Below, piece after piece: positions 14,369 to 22,867 of a stretch of 64,000 bases of DNA (positions are counted from its first letter, which is position 1; every line of letters begins with the position of its first letter). A model generated the notes under the pieces. It was not told the origin of the DNA and did no database searches. It saw only the letters and a list, made by a program, of their open reading frames with translations. A program made the position numbers and the translations under genes. The DNA comes from Anaeromyxobacter oryzae (GTDB lineage: Bacteria; Myxococcota; Myxococcia; Myxococcales; Anaeromyxobacteraceae), in NCBI RefSeq assembly GCF_023169945.1, contig NZ_AP025591.1:5743501-5807500 (forward strand), given 5' to 3'.

Positions 14369-15760
14369 TTGGTCCGGGTCTTCAATCACTGGTTCTCTCC
14401 GCGGAAGGCGGTGTACTTCCTCGCGGAGGAGACCGTCCTCGTGGTGGCGCTCCTCGCGGGCGCGTCGCTCGGCCCCGTGGCGGCCCAGGCGAGCGGCGCG
14501 GCGGCGCCGGTCATGCCGGCGATCCTGCGCGCGGGGCTCGCCTCGCTCTTCTTCGCCGGCGCGCTGTACCTCGGGGATCTCTACGACCTGCACGCGGCCG
14601 TGCGCGACCGCGCCGACGGGCGGCGGCTGCTGCGCGCCCTCGGCGTCGCGGTGATCGCCCTCGGCGTCGCGGACCTCGCGCTGCAGCTCGTGCTGCCCGG
14701 GTGGATGCTGCACCGGTCCCTCGTGCTCGCGGCGGCGGGCGGCGCGCTCGGCGTGATCGCGGCGCGGGTGCTCATGCCGGCGGTCGTGGGAGCGCCGACG
14801 CGGGTCCTGTTCCTCGGCGTCGGGCCTCGCGCGCGCGACCTCGCCCGCGCCGTGGAGCGGGAGGCGGACGGCCTCTGGGAGGTCGTCGGGTTCGTCCCGT
14901 CGGAGGGGAGCCGGACGATCCCGGTGGTCGCGCCGGAGCTGCTCCGCACCGGCGCGATCGGCGAGATCGCGCGCGGCGTCCGCGCGCAGGTCATCGTCGT
15001 CGCGATGGAGGACCGCCGCGAGGGGCTCCCGGTCGACGCCCTCCTCGCGCTGCGCACCGGGGGGCACCGGGTGGTGGACGACGTGGGCTTCGCCGAGGCC
15101 GCGCTCCAGCGCATCCCGCTCTCGCTCGTCCGGCCGTCGGCGCTCATCTTCGACGAGGGCTTCCGGGTCTCGCGGGCGACGCGGACCGGGAAGCGAACCC
15201 TGGATCTCCTCGTCTCCGCGGCGGGGCTCCTCGTCGGCGTCCCGGTGATGGCGCTCGTGGCCGCCGCCATCTGGCTCTCCGACGGCCGGCCCATCCTCTA
15301 CTCCCAGGAGCGGACCGGGCGCGCCGGCACGGCCTACCGGATCTGGAAGTTCCGGACGATGCGCCGCGACGCCGAGCAGCTCGGCGCCGCGTGGGCGACC
15401 GACCGCGATCCGCGCGTCCTGCCCGTCGGGCGCTTCCTCCGGAAGGCGCGCCTCGACGAGCTGCCCCAGCTCTGGAACGTGCTGCGCGGGGACATGAGCT
15501 TCGTCGGTCCCAGGCCGGAGCGCGGCGTCTTCCTGTCCGAGCTGAAGGGGCGCTGGCCGCTGTTCGCGCTCCGCGAGCTCGTGAAGCCCGGGATCACCGG
15601 CTGGGCCCAGCTGCGGTACGGGTACGGCTCGACGATGGAGGAGCAGGCGAAGAAGCTCGAGTACGACCTCTATTACATCAAGAACGCGTCGCTGTTCCTC
15701 GACCTGGTCTGCCTCCTCGCGACCGCGAAGGTGGTGCTGCTCGGGAAGGGGGCGCGATGA
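14369..15760 (+). CDS. Undecaprenyl-phosphate sugar phosphotransferase (WcaJ/EpsZ-type initiating transferase)
   Basis: 463 residues from a TTG preceded by GGGGAGGGGGAG. The N-terminal half has four hydrophobic helices (about 20-145) and a Rossmann-like CoA-binding-type domain (VLFLGVGPRARDLARAV). The C-terminal bacterial sugar transferase domain has TGKRTLDLLVS, a membrane re-entrant helix, YRIWKFRTMR, RFLRKARLDELPQLWNVL, GDMSFVGPRPER and KPGITGWAQLRY. This family transfers a sugar-1-phosphate to the undecaprenyl phosphate carrier, starting each repeat unit. It follows the REP element, and its stop overlaps the ATG of the YvcK-like gene. Confidence 0.93.
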   Translation: MVRVFNHWFSPRKAVYFLAEETVLVVALLAGASLGPVAAQASGAAAPVMPAILRAGLASLFFAGALYLGDLYDLHAAVRDRADGRRLLRALGVAVIALGVADLALQLVLPGWMLHRSLVLAAAGGALGVIAARVLMPAVVGAPTRVLFLGVGPRARDLARAVEREADGLWEVVGFVPSEGSRTIPVVAPELLRTGAIGEIARGVRAQVIVVAMEDRREGLPVDALLALRTGGHRVVDDVGFAEAALQRIPLSLVRPSALIFDEGFRVSRATRTGKRTLDLLVSAAGLLVGVPVMALVAAAIWLSDGRPILYSQERTGRAGTAYRIWKFRTMRRDAEQLGAAWATDRDPRVLPVGRFLRKARLDELPQLWNVLRGDMSFVGPRPERGVFLSELKGRWPLFALRELVKPGITGWAQLRYGYGSTMEEQAKKLEYDLYYIKNASLFLDLVCLLATAKVVLLGKGAR

Positions 15761-16770
15761 GGACCTTCGAGGAGCTCTCGTTCCCGGTCGGGCCCGCGCC
15801 GGCGGTGCGGCCGCTGCGCGTCGTCGCGACCGGCGGCGGCACCGGGCTGCCGCGGGTGCTCGCCGGCCTCGCGCCCGGCGTGGAGCCGGAGGAGGGCCGG
15901 CCGGTGGCGGTCACGGCGCTCGTGACCACGGCGGACGACGGGGGCAGCTCCGGCGAGCTGCGGCGGCGCTACGGGATCCCGGCGGTCGGTGACGCGCGCA
16001 ACTGCCTCGTGGCGCTCGCCGCCGGGTCGAACCCGCTCGCCGCGCTGTTCCAGCACCGGTTCGACGGCGACGGCCCGCTCGCCGGGCACACCGTCGGCAA
16101 CGTGATCCTCGCCGCGCTCACGCAGCAGCTCGGCGATCTCTCCCGCGCGACGGCGGCGGCCGCGGAGCTGCTGGAGGCGCGCGGGCGCGTGCTGCCGGCG
16201 GCAGAGGGCCCGGTGGAGCTCGTGGCGGACCTCGCGGACGGACGCGTCGTGCGGGGCGAGTGCGCGCTCGCGGCGGCGCGGGGCGAGGTCGCGGCGCTCC
16301 GGCTCGCGCGGCCGGCGCCGGCGCCGCCCGAGGCGCTCGACGCGATCCGGGACGCCGATCTCGTCGTCCTCGGGCCGGGCAGCCTCTGGTCGAGCGTCCT
16401 CGCGAGCCTCCTCGGCCGGGGCGTCGCCGGTGCGCTCCGGACGACGCGCGCCACCCGCGTGCTCGTGGTGAACCTCTTCACGCAACCCGGTGAGACCGAC
16501 GGCTTCACCGCCGCGGACCACGTCCGCGCCGTCCAGCGGCAGCTCGGCGACGTGATCGACGTCGCGCTGGTTCACCGCCCGCCGCTGCCGCCCGGGCTCG
16601 TCGCGGCGCTCGCCGCGCGCGGCGCCCGGCCCGTCGAGGTGGACCGGGGTGCGATCGACGCGCTCGGCGCGGTGCCGGTCGTCACCGACCTGCTGGCGGC
16701 CGGGGACCTCGGACGCCACGACCCTCAGAAGCTCGCGCGAGCGCTCCTCGGGATCGCCCGGGCGCGCTGA
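15757..16770 (+). CDS. YvcK/CofD-family protein (gluconeogenesis factor type)
   Basis: 337 residues. Motifs of the YvcK family are VVATGGGTGLPRVLAGL, TTADDGGSSGELRRRYG, IPAVGDARNCLVAL, LAGHTVGNVILAAL, DLVVLGPGSLWSSV and LFTQPGETDGFTAADHV. YvcK proteins bind UDP-sugars and affect cell-wall precursor flux; the related CofD makes coenzyme F420. YvcK genes usually neighbour rapZ and whiA, so its place inside an exopolysaccharide operon, overlapping the initiating transferase gene by ATGA, is unusual. I infer a link between UDP-sugar level and polymer synthesis. An extended N-terminus (1-20) precedes the usual start. Confidence 0.88.
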   Translation: MRTFEELSFPVGPAPAVRPLRVVATGGGTGLPRVLAGLAPGVEPEEGRPVAVTALVTTADDGGSSGELRRRYGIPAVGDARNCLVALAAGSNPLAALFQHRFDGDGPLAGHTVGNVILAALTQQLGDLSRATAAAAELLEARGRVLPAAEGPVELVADLADGRVVRGECALAAARGEVAALRLARPAPAPPEALDAIRDADLVVLGPGSLWSSVLASLLGRGVAGALRTTRATRVLVVNLFTQPGETDGFTAADHVRAVQRQLGDVIDVALVHRPPLPPGLVAALAARGARPVEVDRGAIDALGAVPVVTDLLAAGDLGRHDPQKLARALLGIARAR

Positions 16771-16784
16771 GGAGATCCACTATC

Positions 16785-17918
16785 GTGCTCGGGACCGCTG
16801 AGACGCTCTTCGCCGTACCTGCGCCGTCGCGCCTGCCGTACCGGGTCGAGGCGCTCGAGGGCCGGCCGGCGTTCGATGCGCTCCGCGACGAGTGGAACGC
16901 GCTCGTCGCCCGCGGCCCCGTGGACCTGCCGTTCGTGCGGCACGAGTGGATCGCGGCGTGGCTCGACGCGTTCGCGCCGGACGGACGCCTCCGCGTCCTC
17001 GTGGCGCGCGACGGGCACGGCACCGCGGCGGGCTTCGCGCCGCTCCTCGAGGAGCGGGCGCGCGGCCTGGTGCGCCTCGCCGCCCCGGCGAACGATCATT
17101 CGTGTCGGGTCGAATGGGCGCTCGGCCCCGACGCGTCGGGCGCCGCGGCCGCGCTCTGGGCTCACCTGCGGGACCGGGTCCGCTGGGACGTGCTCCTCCT
17201 CCGGGATCTCGTCCGGGACGGGCCGACCTCGACGCTGGTGGAGGCCCTCGCCCGCGCCGACCGGCACCTCGCCGGCCGCTGGGAGTCGCTCCGCACGCCC
17301 TACGTGACGCTCGGTGGCGACGGCGCCGAGGCCCGCACGTCCTCCAAGTTCCGCGCGAACCTCCGCCGCAGGGCGAGGCGGCTGGGCGAGCTCGGGGCGG
17401 TCGCGCTCCGGCGCGAGGACGGGCAGGGCGATCTCGACGGCGCCCTCGGCGAGTTCTTCGCGCTCGAGGCCGCCGGCTGGAAGGGCGAGAAGGGCACGGC
17501 CATCTCCGGCGACCCGCGGCTCGTGGCCTTCTACACGCGCGTCGCGCGGGACGCCGCAGCCCGGGGTGCGCTGGCGATCCGCGCGCTGCTGCTCGAGGGT
17601 CGCGCCGTCGCGATCCATCTCGGCCTCGTGCACCGGGGCGTCTACTACCTGCCGAAGACGGCCTACGACGAGGAGCTCGGCGCCGTGTCGCCGGGGCAGC
17701 TGCTCCACCGCGAGGTGCTCGCCGAGTGCGAGGCGCGCGGCCTCCGCGAGCTGGACTTCCTGGGGCCGGACATGGAGTGGAAGCGCGACTGGGAGCCCCG
17801 GCACAGGCCCCACGATTGGCTGTACGTGTACCGGCCCTCTCTGGCGGGTCGCGCGATGCACACCTTGAAGCACCGGGTGCGCCCGGTCGTGAAGGAGGTC
17901 CTCGCATGGCGGCGATGA
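16785..17918 (+). CDS. FemAB/CelD-type GNAT-fold acyltransferase, copy 1
   Basis: 377 residues from GTG with GGAG 11 bases upstream. The pattern fits Acetyltransf_6/FemAB-like proteins: an N-terminal half-domain (FVRHEWIAAWLDAF) and a C-terminal GNAT-like domain with KFRANLRRRARRL, EFFALEAAGWKGEKGTA, AVAIHLGLVHRGVYYL, SPGQLLHREVLAECEARG and LDFLGPDMEWKRDW. Such proteins in exopolysaccharide loci are thought to acylate sugar amino groups. Its end overlaps the DegT-like aminotransferase gene by 13 bases, and a second FemAB-like gene lies after that. An aminosugar made by the aminotransferase is a likely acceptor. Confidence 0.85.
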   Translation: MLGTAETLFAVPAPSRLPYRVEALEGRPAFDALRDEWNALVARGPVDLPFVRHEWIAAWLDAFAPDGRLRVLVARDGHGTAAGFAPLLEERARGLVRLAAPANDHSCRVEWALGPDASGAAAALWAHLRDRVRWDVLLLRDLVRDGPTSTLVEALARADRHLAGRWESLRTPYVTLGGDGAEARTSSKFRANLRRRARRLGELGAVALRREDGQGDLDGALGEFFALEAAGWKGEKGTAISGDPRLVAFYTRVARDAAARGALAIRALLLEGRAVAIHLGLVHRGVYYLPKTAYDEELGAVSPGQLLHREVLAECEARGLRELDFLGPDMEWKRDWEPRHRPHDWLYVYRPSLAGRAMHTLKHRVRPVVKEVLAWRR

Positions 17919-19096
17919 CGCGGGCGATCGCGGTGCGCAGCTGGCCGGCGCCGGACGAGCGGCGGCGGCGGTTCATCCCGGCGCTGCCGACGCTCTGGCC
18001 GGGGCTGCTCTCTCCGCTGGCCGCCGAGCGCCCCCCACCGTTCCCGCTGGGCGCGCCGGGCACGACCCGCTTCTACTTCGCGAGAAACGCCGTCTTCCAC
18101 GGCGTGCGGCTGCTCGGGCTCGCCGGCCGGGAGGTGCTCGTCCCCGCCTATCACCACGGGGTGGAGATCGCCGCGCTCGTGGCGGCCGGCGCCGTGCCGC
18201 GCTTCGTACGGGTCGACGCGCGCATGCGCCTCGATCTCGAGGACCTCGTCGCGAAGATCGGCCCGAGGACCGGCGCCGTCTACGTCATCCACTACGCCGG
18301 CTTCCCGCAGCCGATGGACGACGTGCGCGCCGTCGCCACCCGGGCCGGGCTGCCGGTCATCGAGGACTGCGCGCTCGCGCTCCTCTCCGCGGAGGGGACG
18401 CGGCCGCTCGGCTCGACGGGCGACCTCGGCATCTTCTGCTTCTACAAGGCGCTCCCGGTCCCGAACGGCGGGGCGCTCGTCGTGAACGCGACGGGCCTCG
18501 CGAGCGCGCCCCCGCGCCCCGTGGCGGCGCCGCTCGTCTCGACGCTGTCCCACGCCGCGGGAGCGCTCGTGGCGAACGCCGCGTTCCGGCTCGGCGAGGC
18601 GGGAGAGGCGATCCGGGCGGTCGTGCGCGGCACGTACCGGGCGCTCCGCGGCGCCTCCGGCCTGAAGCCCGTCTCGACCGGCACGAGCACGTTCGACCCC
18701 GGCGCGGTGCACCTCGGGATGAGCGGGCTCTCCGAGGCGATCGCGCGCCGCGTGGACGCGGCGGCGATCGTCGCGGCGCGGCGGCGGAACTACTTCCTGC
18801 TGCTCGGGCGGCTCCGCGATCGCGTCCCGCCGCTGTTCGCGGAGGTCCCGGCCGGCGTGTCGCCGCTGTTCTACCCGCTCCTCTGCGACGACAAGGCCGC
18901 GGTGAAGGCGCGGCTCGCCGCGCGCGGCATCGAGACCGTCGACTTCTGGCGGAACGGCCACCCGCTCTGCGCGGCCGACGCGTTCCCGGAGGTGGCGGCG
19001 CTCCGGCGCCGCGTGCTCGAGCTGCCGGTCCACCAGGACCTCTCGCCGGAGGACATGGCGTTCATCGCGCGGTGCGTGAAGGAGGCGCTCACGTGA
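17906..19096 (+). CDS. DegT/DnrJ/EryC1-family PLP aminotransferase
   Basis: 396 residues. ATG follows a strong Shine-Dalgarno (GAAGGAGGTC). The fold-type I sugar-aminotransferase pattern is present: FYFARNAVFHGVRLL, VLVPAYHHGVEIAAL, VYVIHYAGFPQPMDD, LPVIEDCALALLS and the PLP-lysine region FCFYKALPVPNGGALV. These enzymes convert keto-sugars to aminosugars on nucleotide carriers. The N-terminus (1-45) is longer and more Pro/Arg-rich than usual. It overlaps both neighbours (13 bases before, GTGA after), so the three genes are one translational unit: acyltransferase, aminotransferase, acyltransferase. Confidence 0.87.
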   Translation: MAAMTRAIAVRSWPAPDERRRRFIPALPTLWPGLLSPLAAERPPPFPLGAPGTTRFYFARNAVFHGVRLLGLAGREVLVPAYHHGVEIAALVAAGAVPRFVRVDARMRLDLEDLVAKIGPRTGAVYVIHYAGFPQPMDDVRAVATRAGLPVIEDCALALLSAEGTRPLGSTGDLGIFCFYKALPVPNGGALVVNATGLASAPPRPVAAPLVSTLSHAAGALVANAAFRLGEAGEAIRAVVRGTYRALRGASGLKPVSTGTSTFDPGAVHLGMSGLSEAIARRVDAAAIVAARRRNYFLLLGRLRDRVPPLFAEVPAGVSPLFYPLLCDDKAAVKARLAARGIETVDFWRNGHPLCAADAFPEVAALRRRVLELPVHQDLSPEDMAFIARCVKEALT

Positions 19097-20292
19097 GCGG
19101 AGCCCCCGCCGCGACGGCACTCGCGGTGCACCAGAGCCACGACCCGGCCCGCCTCGAGGCGCTCGCGCCGGAGTGGTCCGCGCTGGTGGACGCCGCGGGG
19201 GTCCCGAGCCCGTTCCTCGCGCCGGAGTGGCTGCTGCCGTGGTGGCGCCGCTTCGGCGGAAGGCGCGCGCTCTGGATCCTCGAGGCGCGCGACGGGGCGG
19301 GCCGCCTCGAGGGCCTGCTGCTCCTCGCGTCACGGCCGGCGCTCCCCGGCGTCCGCCGCTGGCAGCTCCTCGGCAACGGGATCACCGGCGCGGACGGGCT
19401 CGATCTGCTGGCGCGCGCCGGCGCGGGCTCCGCCGCGCGCGCCGCCATCGCGGGCGCGCTCGCCGCCGGCGGGTGGGACCTGCTCGACCTCGAGGACCTC
19501 CCGTTCGGCTCGCCCACGGCGGCGGTGCTCCGGCAGGTGCTCGCGCCCGGCGGCGTCGACGTCGAGGCGCGGCGCCGGTTCGCGTGCCCGGGGTTCGCGG
19601 TGCGCGGCACGTTCGAGGCGCACGTGCGGAGGATGCGCCGCCGCGAGACCTACGGCCGCCGCGTCCGCTGGCTCGCGAAGCAGCCGGGGTTCCGGATCGA
19701 GGTCGCCGCCGCGCCGGACGAGGCCGGCCCCGCGCTCGAGGACTTCCTCCGCCTCCACCGGCTGCGCTGGGCCGCGGAGGGCGGGAGCTACGGCATCCCG
19801 CCGGGATCGGTGGAGGACTTCCACCGGGACGCCGTCCCGCGCCTCGCCGCGCGCGGCTGGCTGCGGCTGTACCGCCTGCTCGTGGGCGACCGGTCCATCG
19901 CGGCGGTGTACGGGGTCGAGGCGGGGGGCACCTTCCACTACTACCAGTCGGGCTACGATCCGGAGTGGTCGGTCCGGAGCCCGGGGATGGTCCTCGTCGG
20001 CCGCACCATCGAGGACGCCTACGCCCGCGGGCTCAGGTACTACGACTTCCTCCGGGGCGAGGAGCCGTACAAGCTCGACTGGTCCGCGGATCGGCGGGAG
20101 CTCTGCGCGGTGCGGGTCCGGGCGCCCTCCTTCCGCGCGAGCGCGGCGGTCGCGGCGGACGGCGCGTGGCGGGCGGCGCGGGGCGCCGCGCGCGCCCTCG
20201 CGCCGGAGCGCGCCTGGGCGGCGCTCCAGCGCGCGCGGCGGGGTCTCGAGGCCGGCGCAGCGGCGCCCGCCGCCGCAGAGGGGAGGGCGTAG
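19093..20292 (+). CDS. FemAB/CelD-type GNAT-fold acyltransferase, copy 2
   Basis: 399 residues from a GTG overlapping the previous stop. The organisation matches copy 1 at 16785: SPFLAPEWLLPWWRRFG near the start, RRRETYGRRVRWLAKQ before the second domain, LEDFLRLHRLRWAAEGGSYG, RSIAAVYGVEAGGTFHYYQS, GMVLVGRTIEDAYARG and YYDFLRGEEPYKLDW. Overall identity with copy 1 looks low, so the two probably act on different positions or donors. An Ala-rich helical tail ends the protein. A role in modifying the repeat unit is inferred from family and position. Confidence 0.85.
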   Translation: MSGAPAATALAVHQSHDPARLEALAPEWSALVDAAGVPSPFLAPEWLLPWWRRFGGRRALWILEARDGAGRLEGLLLLASRPALPGVRRWQLLGNGITGADGLDLLARAGAGSAARAAIAGALAAGGWDLLDLEDLPFGSPTAAVLRQVLAPGGVDVEARRRFACPGFAVRGTFEAHVRRMRRRETYGRRVRWLAKQPGFRIEVAAAPDEAGPALEDFLRLHRLRWAAEGGSYGIPPGSVEDFHRDAVPRLAARGWLRLYRLLVGDRSIAAVYGVEAGGTFHYYQSGYDPEWSVRSPGMVLVGRTIEDAYARGLRYYDFLRGEEPYKLDWSADRRELCAVRVRAPSFRASAAVAADGAWRAARGAARALAPERAWAALQRARRGLEAGAAAPAAAEGRA

Positions 20293-20298
20293 CCGCGG

Positions 20299-21504
20299 AT
20301 GCCGGAGCGCGCGGACGGGAGCCCCCGCTGGATCGCGCGGCGGGCGCTGAAGGTGATGCTGGCGCGGGCGCTCACGGCGTGCGGTGCGCCGCGCGTCCTC
20401 GGGGCGCTGCGCCGGCGGGAGGCGGGCGGCGCGCGGGTGCTGGTGGTCTCGTACCACCGCGTGACGCACGACTACCGCGCCGACGCGGAGGAGGGGCTCG
20501 CGTCACTCCTCATCTCCACCTCGACGCTGAAGCTCCAGCTCGAGCAGCTGGCGCGGACGCGGGAGCTCGTGTCGCTCTCCGACGCGTGCCGGATCCTCTC
20601 CGAGCCGCCGGGCGCCCCGTCGCGCAAGGACGCCGTGGCGATCACCTTCGACGACGGCTACGCCGACGTGCACGGCGTCGCGCTCCCCATCATCGAGAAG
20701 CTCGGGATCCCGGCGGCCGCGTTCCTCTCCACGGGCTATGTCGGGACCGGGCGCCGGCTCCCGCACGACCGCATCTTCGCGTGCCTGACCGAGCTGCAGG
20801 ACCGCGGGATCCCGCCCGATCGCGCGGGGCTCGAGCGCGGCGCCCAGGCCCTCCTCTCCGCGTGCGCCGAGCGCGGCCCGGCCGCGACGCTCGACCGGCT
20901 CATCTCCCGCCTGCGCCATGCCGATCTGGTCGTCGTCGCCGACGCGCTCTCGGCGCGGGTGGGGCTCGGCGACGCCGACCTGCCGCCGGCGACCCGGATC
21001 ATGGACTGGGACGAGGTCCGGGCGCTCGCGGCGGCGGGGTTCGAGATCGGCGGCCACACGGTGTGGCACGCCGTGCTGCCGAACCTCTCGCTCGCCGGGG
21101 CGCGCCGCGAGATCGCCGGCTGCCGTGACGACATCGCGGACCGCGTGGGGCGCCCGCCGAGGTTCTTCGCGTACCCGAACGGCTTTCACACGCCGGCGGT
21201 CCGCCGCGCCGTGGGCGAGCTCGGCTTCCAGGCGGCTCTGACGACCGAGGACTGCGAGAACGTCCGCGGCGGCGACCCGCTCACGCTGCGGCGCAAGATG
21301 GTCTGGGAGAACACGACGGCCGGGCCGCGCGGCTACAGCCCGGCGCTCGCCACGTGCAACCTCGAGGGCGTCTTCACGGCGCTCGGGCTCGCGCACTCCG
21401 TCCCGGGCGAGCGGGCCGACGCCCTCGGGGACGAGGGCGTCGGCGACGACGGCGCGCCGCGCGGGGCCGGGCCGGACGGGGCGGACGCCCAGGCCGCGAG
21501 CTGA
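20299..21504 (+). CDS. NodB-type polysaccharide deacetylase
   Basis: 401 residues. Carbohydrate esterase 4 motifs are visible: VSYHRVTHDY near residue 50, AITFDDGYADVHG (metal and catalytic Asp pair, about 114-126), AAAFLSTGYVG, FEIGGHTVWHAVLPNLS (His pair) and FFAYPNGFHTPAVRRAV. The insert between the first and second motifs is long. CE4 enzymes remove N-acetyl groups from chitin-like or exopolysaccharide amino sugars. There is no signal peptide, so it may act in the cytoplasm on a lipid-linked intermediate or be exported otherwise. The C-terminal 40 residues are Asp/Gly-rich and look disordered. Confidence 0.88.
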   Translation: MPERADGSPRWIARRALKVMLARALTACGAPRVLGALRRREAGGARVLVVSYHRVTHDYRADAEEGLASLLISTSTLKLQLEQLARTRELVSLSDACRILSEPPGAPSRKDAVAITFDDGYADVHGVALPIIEKLGIPAAAFLSTGYVGTGRRLPHDRIFACLTELQDRGIPPDRAGLERGAQALLSACAERGPAATLDRLISRLRHADLVVVADALSARVGLGDADLPPATRIMDWDEVRALAAAGFEIGGHTVWHAVLPNLSLAGARREIAGCRDDIADRVGRPPRFFAYPNGFHTPAVRRAVGELGFQAALTTEDCENVRGGDPLTLRRKMVWENTTAGPRGYSPALATCNLEGVFTALGLAHSVPGERADALGDEGVGDDGAPRGAGPDGADAQAAS

Positions 21505-21585
21505 TGGGGGCGAGCGGGGCGCGGCCGCCGGCGGCGCCCCGCCCCCACCGGACGGTGGCCGGAGCGCCGGCGCCGCACCCACCTT

Positions 21586-22767
21586 GTGGCCGTGCGGGCG
21601 CTCCAGGGGCGGGACATCGTCTGCTTCTCCAACGACTGGGACGGGGACCCCCTGTCCAAGACCCACATCATGCGGATCCTCTCCCGGGAGAACCGCGTGC
21701 TGTGGGTGAACTCCATCGGGAACCGCGGGCCGCGGGCGACGGCGTCCGACGCCGCGCGGGTCTGGAAGAAGCTCAAGGACGTGGCGCGCGGCACGTTCCA
21801 GCCCGAGCCGAACCTGCACGTCCTGCCGCCGCTCTACGTCCCCGCGTACGGCAGCGAGCTCGCCCGGGCGGCCAACCGCCACCTCCTCCGGCTGCAGGTG
21901 CTGAACGCGATGCGCCGGCTCGGGATGCGGGATCCGATCTCCTGGAGCTTCCTCCCGAGCGCGGCGGCGGTGGCCGGAACCCTCGGGGAGTCGCTCGTCG
22001 TCTATCACGTGGTCGACGAGTTCTCGGCGTTCAGCGACGCGTCGAGCCACGTGGCGGAGCTCGAGCGGCGGCTGCTCCGGCGCGCCGACCTCGTGATCGC
22101 GTCCTCGGAGAAGCTCCTCGCGGCGAAGCGCGAGGTGAACCCGCACACCGTGCTGGTCCGCCACGGCGTCGACCACGCCCACTTCGCGCGCGCCCTCGAT
22201 CCCGGCCTCCGGATCCCCGAGCCGCTGGCGCGGCTCCCGCGGCCGGTCATCGGGTTCTTCGGGCTCCTGGCGGACTGGATCGACCTCGAGCTCGTCCGGC
22301 GCGTCGCGGACGCCTACCCGCACGCCTCGGTCGTGCTCCTCGGGAAGGTCATCACCGACCTCCGCGCGCTGGACGGCGCGGCGAACGTCTTCCTCCTCGG
22401 GCGCCGCCCGTACGCGGAGCTGCCCGCGTGGTGCCGCGGGTTCGACGTCGCGCTCACGCCGTTCCGGCGGAACGAGCTCGCGCTCGCGGCGAACCCGCTC
22501 AAGGCGAGGGAGTACGTCGCCGCGGGCCTGCCGAACGTCTGCACCGACCTGCCGGAGCTGCGGCAGATCCCCGGTTGCACCGTGACGCGCACCGCGGAGG
22601 AATTCGTGGCGGAGGTCGGGAAGGCGCTCCGGTCCGGCGGTCCGGACGCGGCTCGCTCGGCGCTCGTGCGTGGCGAGGGGTGGGAGGCGAAGGTCGACGA
22701 GATCAGGGCGCACGTCGCGGCCGTCGAGGTGCGCAGGGCGCCCGCGCAGCGGGTCGCGACGGTCTGA
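21586..22767 (+). CDS. Glycosyltransferase of GT-B fold (TuaH-like)
   Basis: 393 residues from a GTG (alternatives: TTG at 21585 or GTG at 21592). It starts RDIVCFSNDWDGDPLSKTH and has VYHVVDEFSAFSDA, LVIASSEKLLAAKRE, VRHGVDHAHFARAL, PVIGFFGLLADWIDLELV and LPAWCRGFDVALTPFRRN ahead of LKAREYVAAGLPNV. This GT-B pattern fits TuaH/WsaF-like transferases that add sugars to surface polysaccharides. Donor and acceptor are unknown. About 80 bases separate it from the deacetylase gene; a REP-like element follows. Confidence 0.85.
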   Translation: MAVRALQGRDIVCFSNDWDGDPLSKTHIMRILSRENRVLWVNSIGNRGPRATASDAARVWKKLKDVARGTFQPEPNLHVLPPLYVPAYGSELARAANRHLLRLQVLNAMRRLGMRDPISWSFLPSAAAVAGTLGESLVVYHVVDEFSAFSDASSHVAELERRLLRRADLVIASSEKLLAAKREVNPHTVLVRHGVDHAHFARALDPGLRIPEPLARLPRPVIGFFGLLADWIDLELVRRVADAYPHASVVLLGKVITDLRALDGAANVFLLGRRPYAELPAWCRGFDVALTPFRRNELALAANPLKAREYVAAGLPNVCTDLPELRQIPGCTVTRTAEEFVAEVGKALRSGGPDAARSALVRGEGWEAKVDEIRAHVAAVEVRRAPAQRVATV

Positions 22768-22778
22768 CGGCAGGAGCG

Positions 22779-22841
22779 GCTCGTGGTGAGCCTGTCGAGC
22801 CACGAGCGGGGGCGCCCTTCGACAGGCTCACGGCGAACGGG
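22779..22841. repeat. REP-like palindromic element, copy 2
   Basis: A hairpin with perfect arms GCTCGTGG (22779-22786) and CCACGAGC (22800-22807) encloses a TGAGCCTGTCGAG loop. It is followed by CCCTTCGACAGGCTCACGG and GCGAACGGG. The second half is the inverse of the loop sequence, and the blocks match the element at 14161-14231. It lies between the glycosyltransferase and O-antigen-ligase-like genes. Confidence 0.75.
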
Positions 22842-22867
22842 AACCGCGAAGCGGCGGCGGAGGCGGG

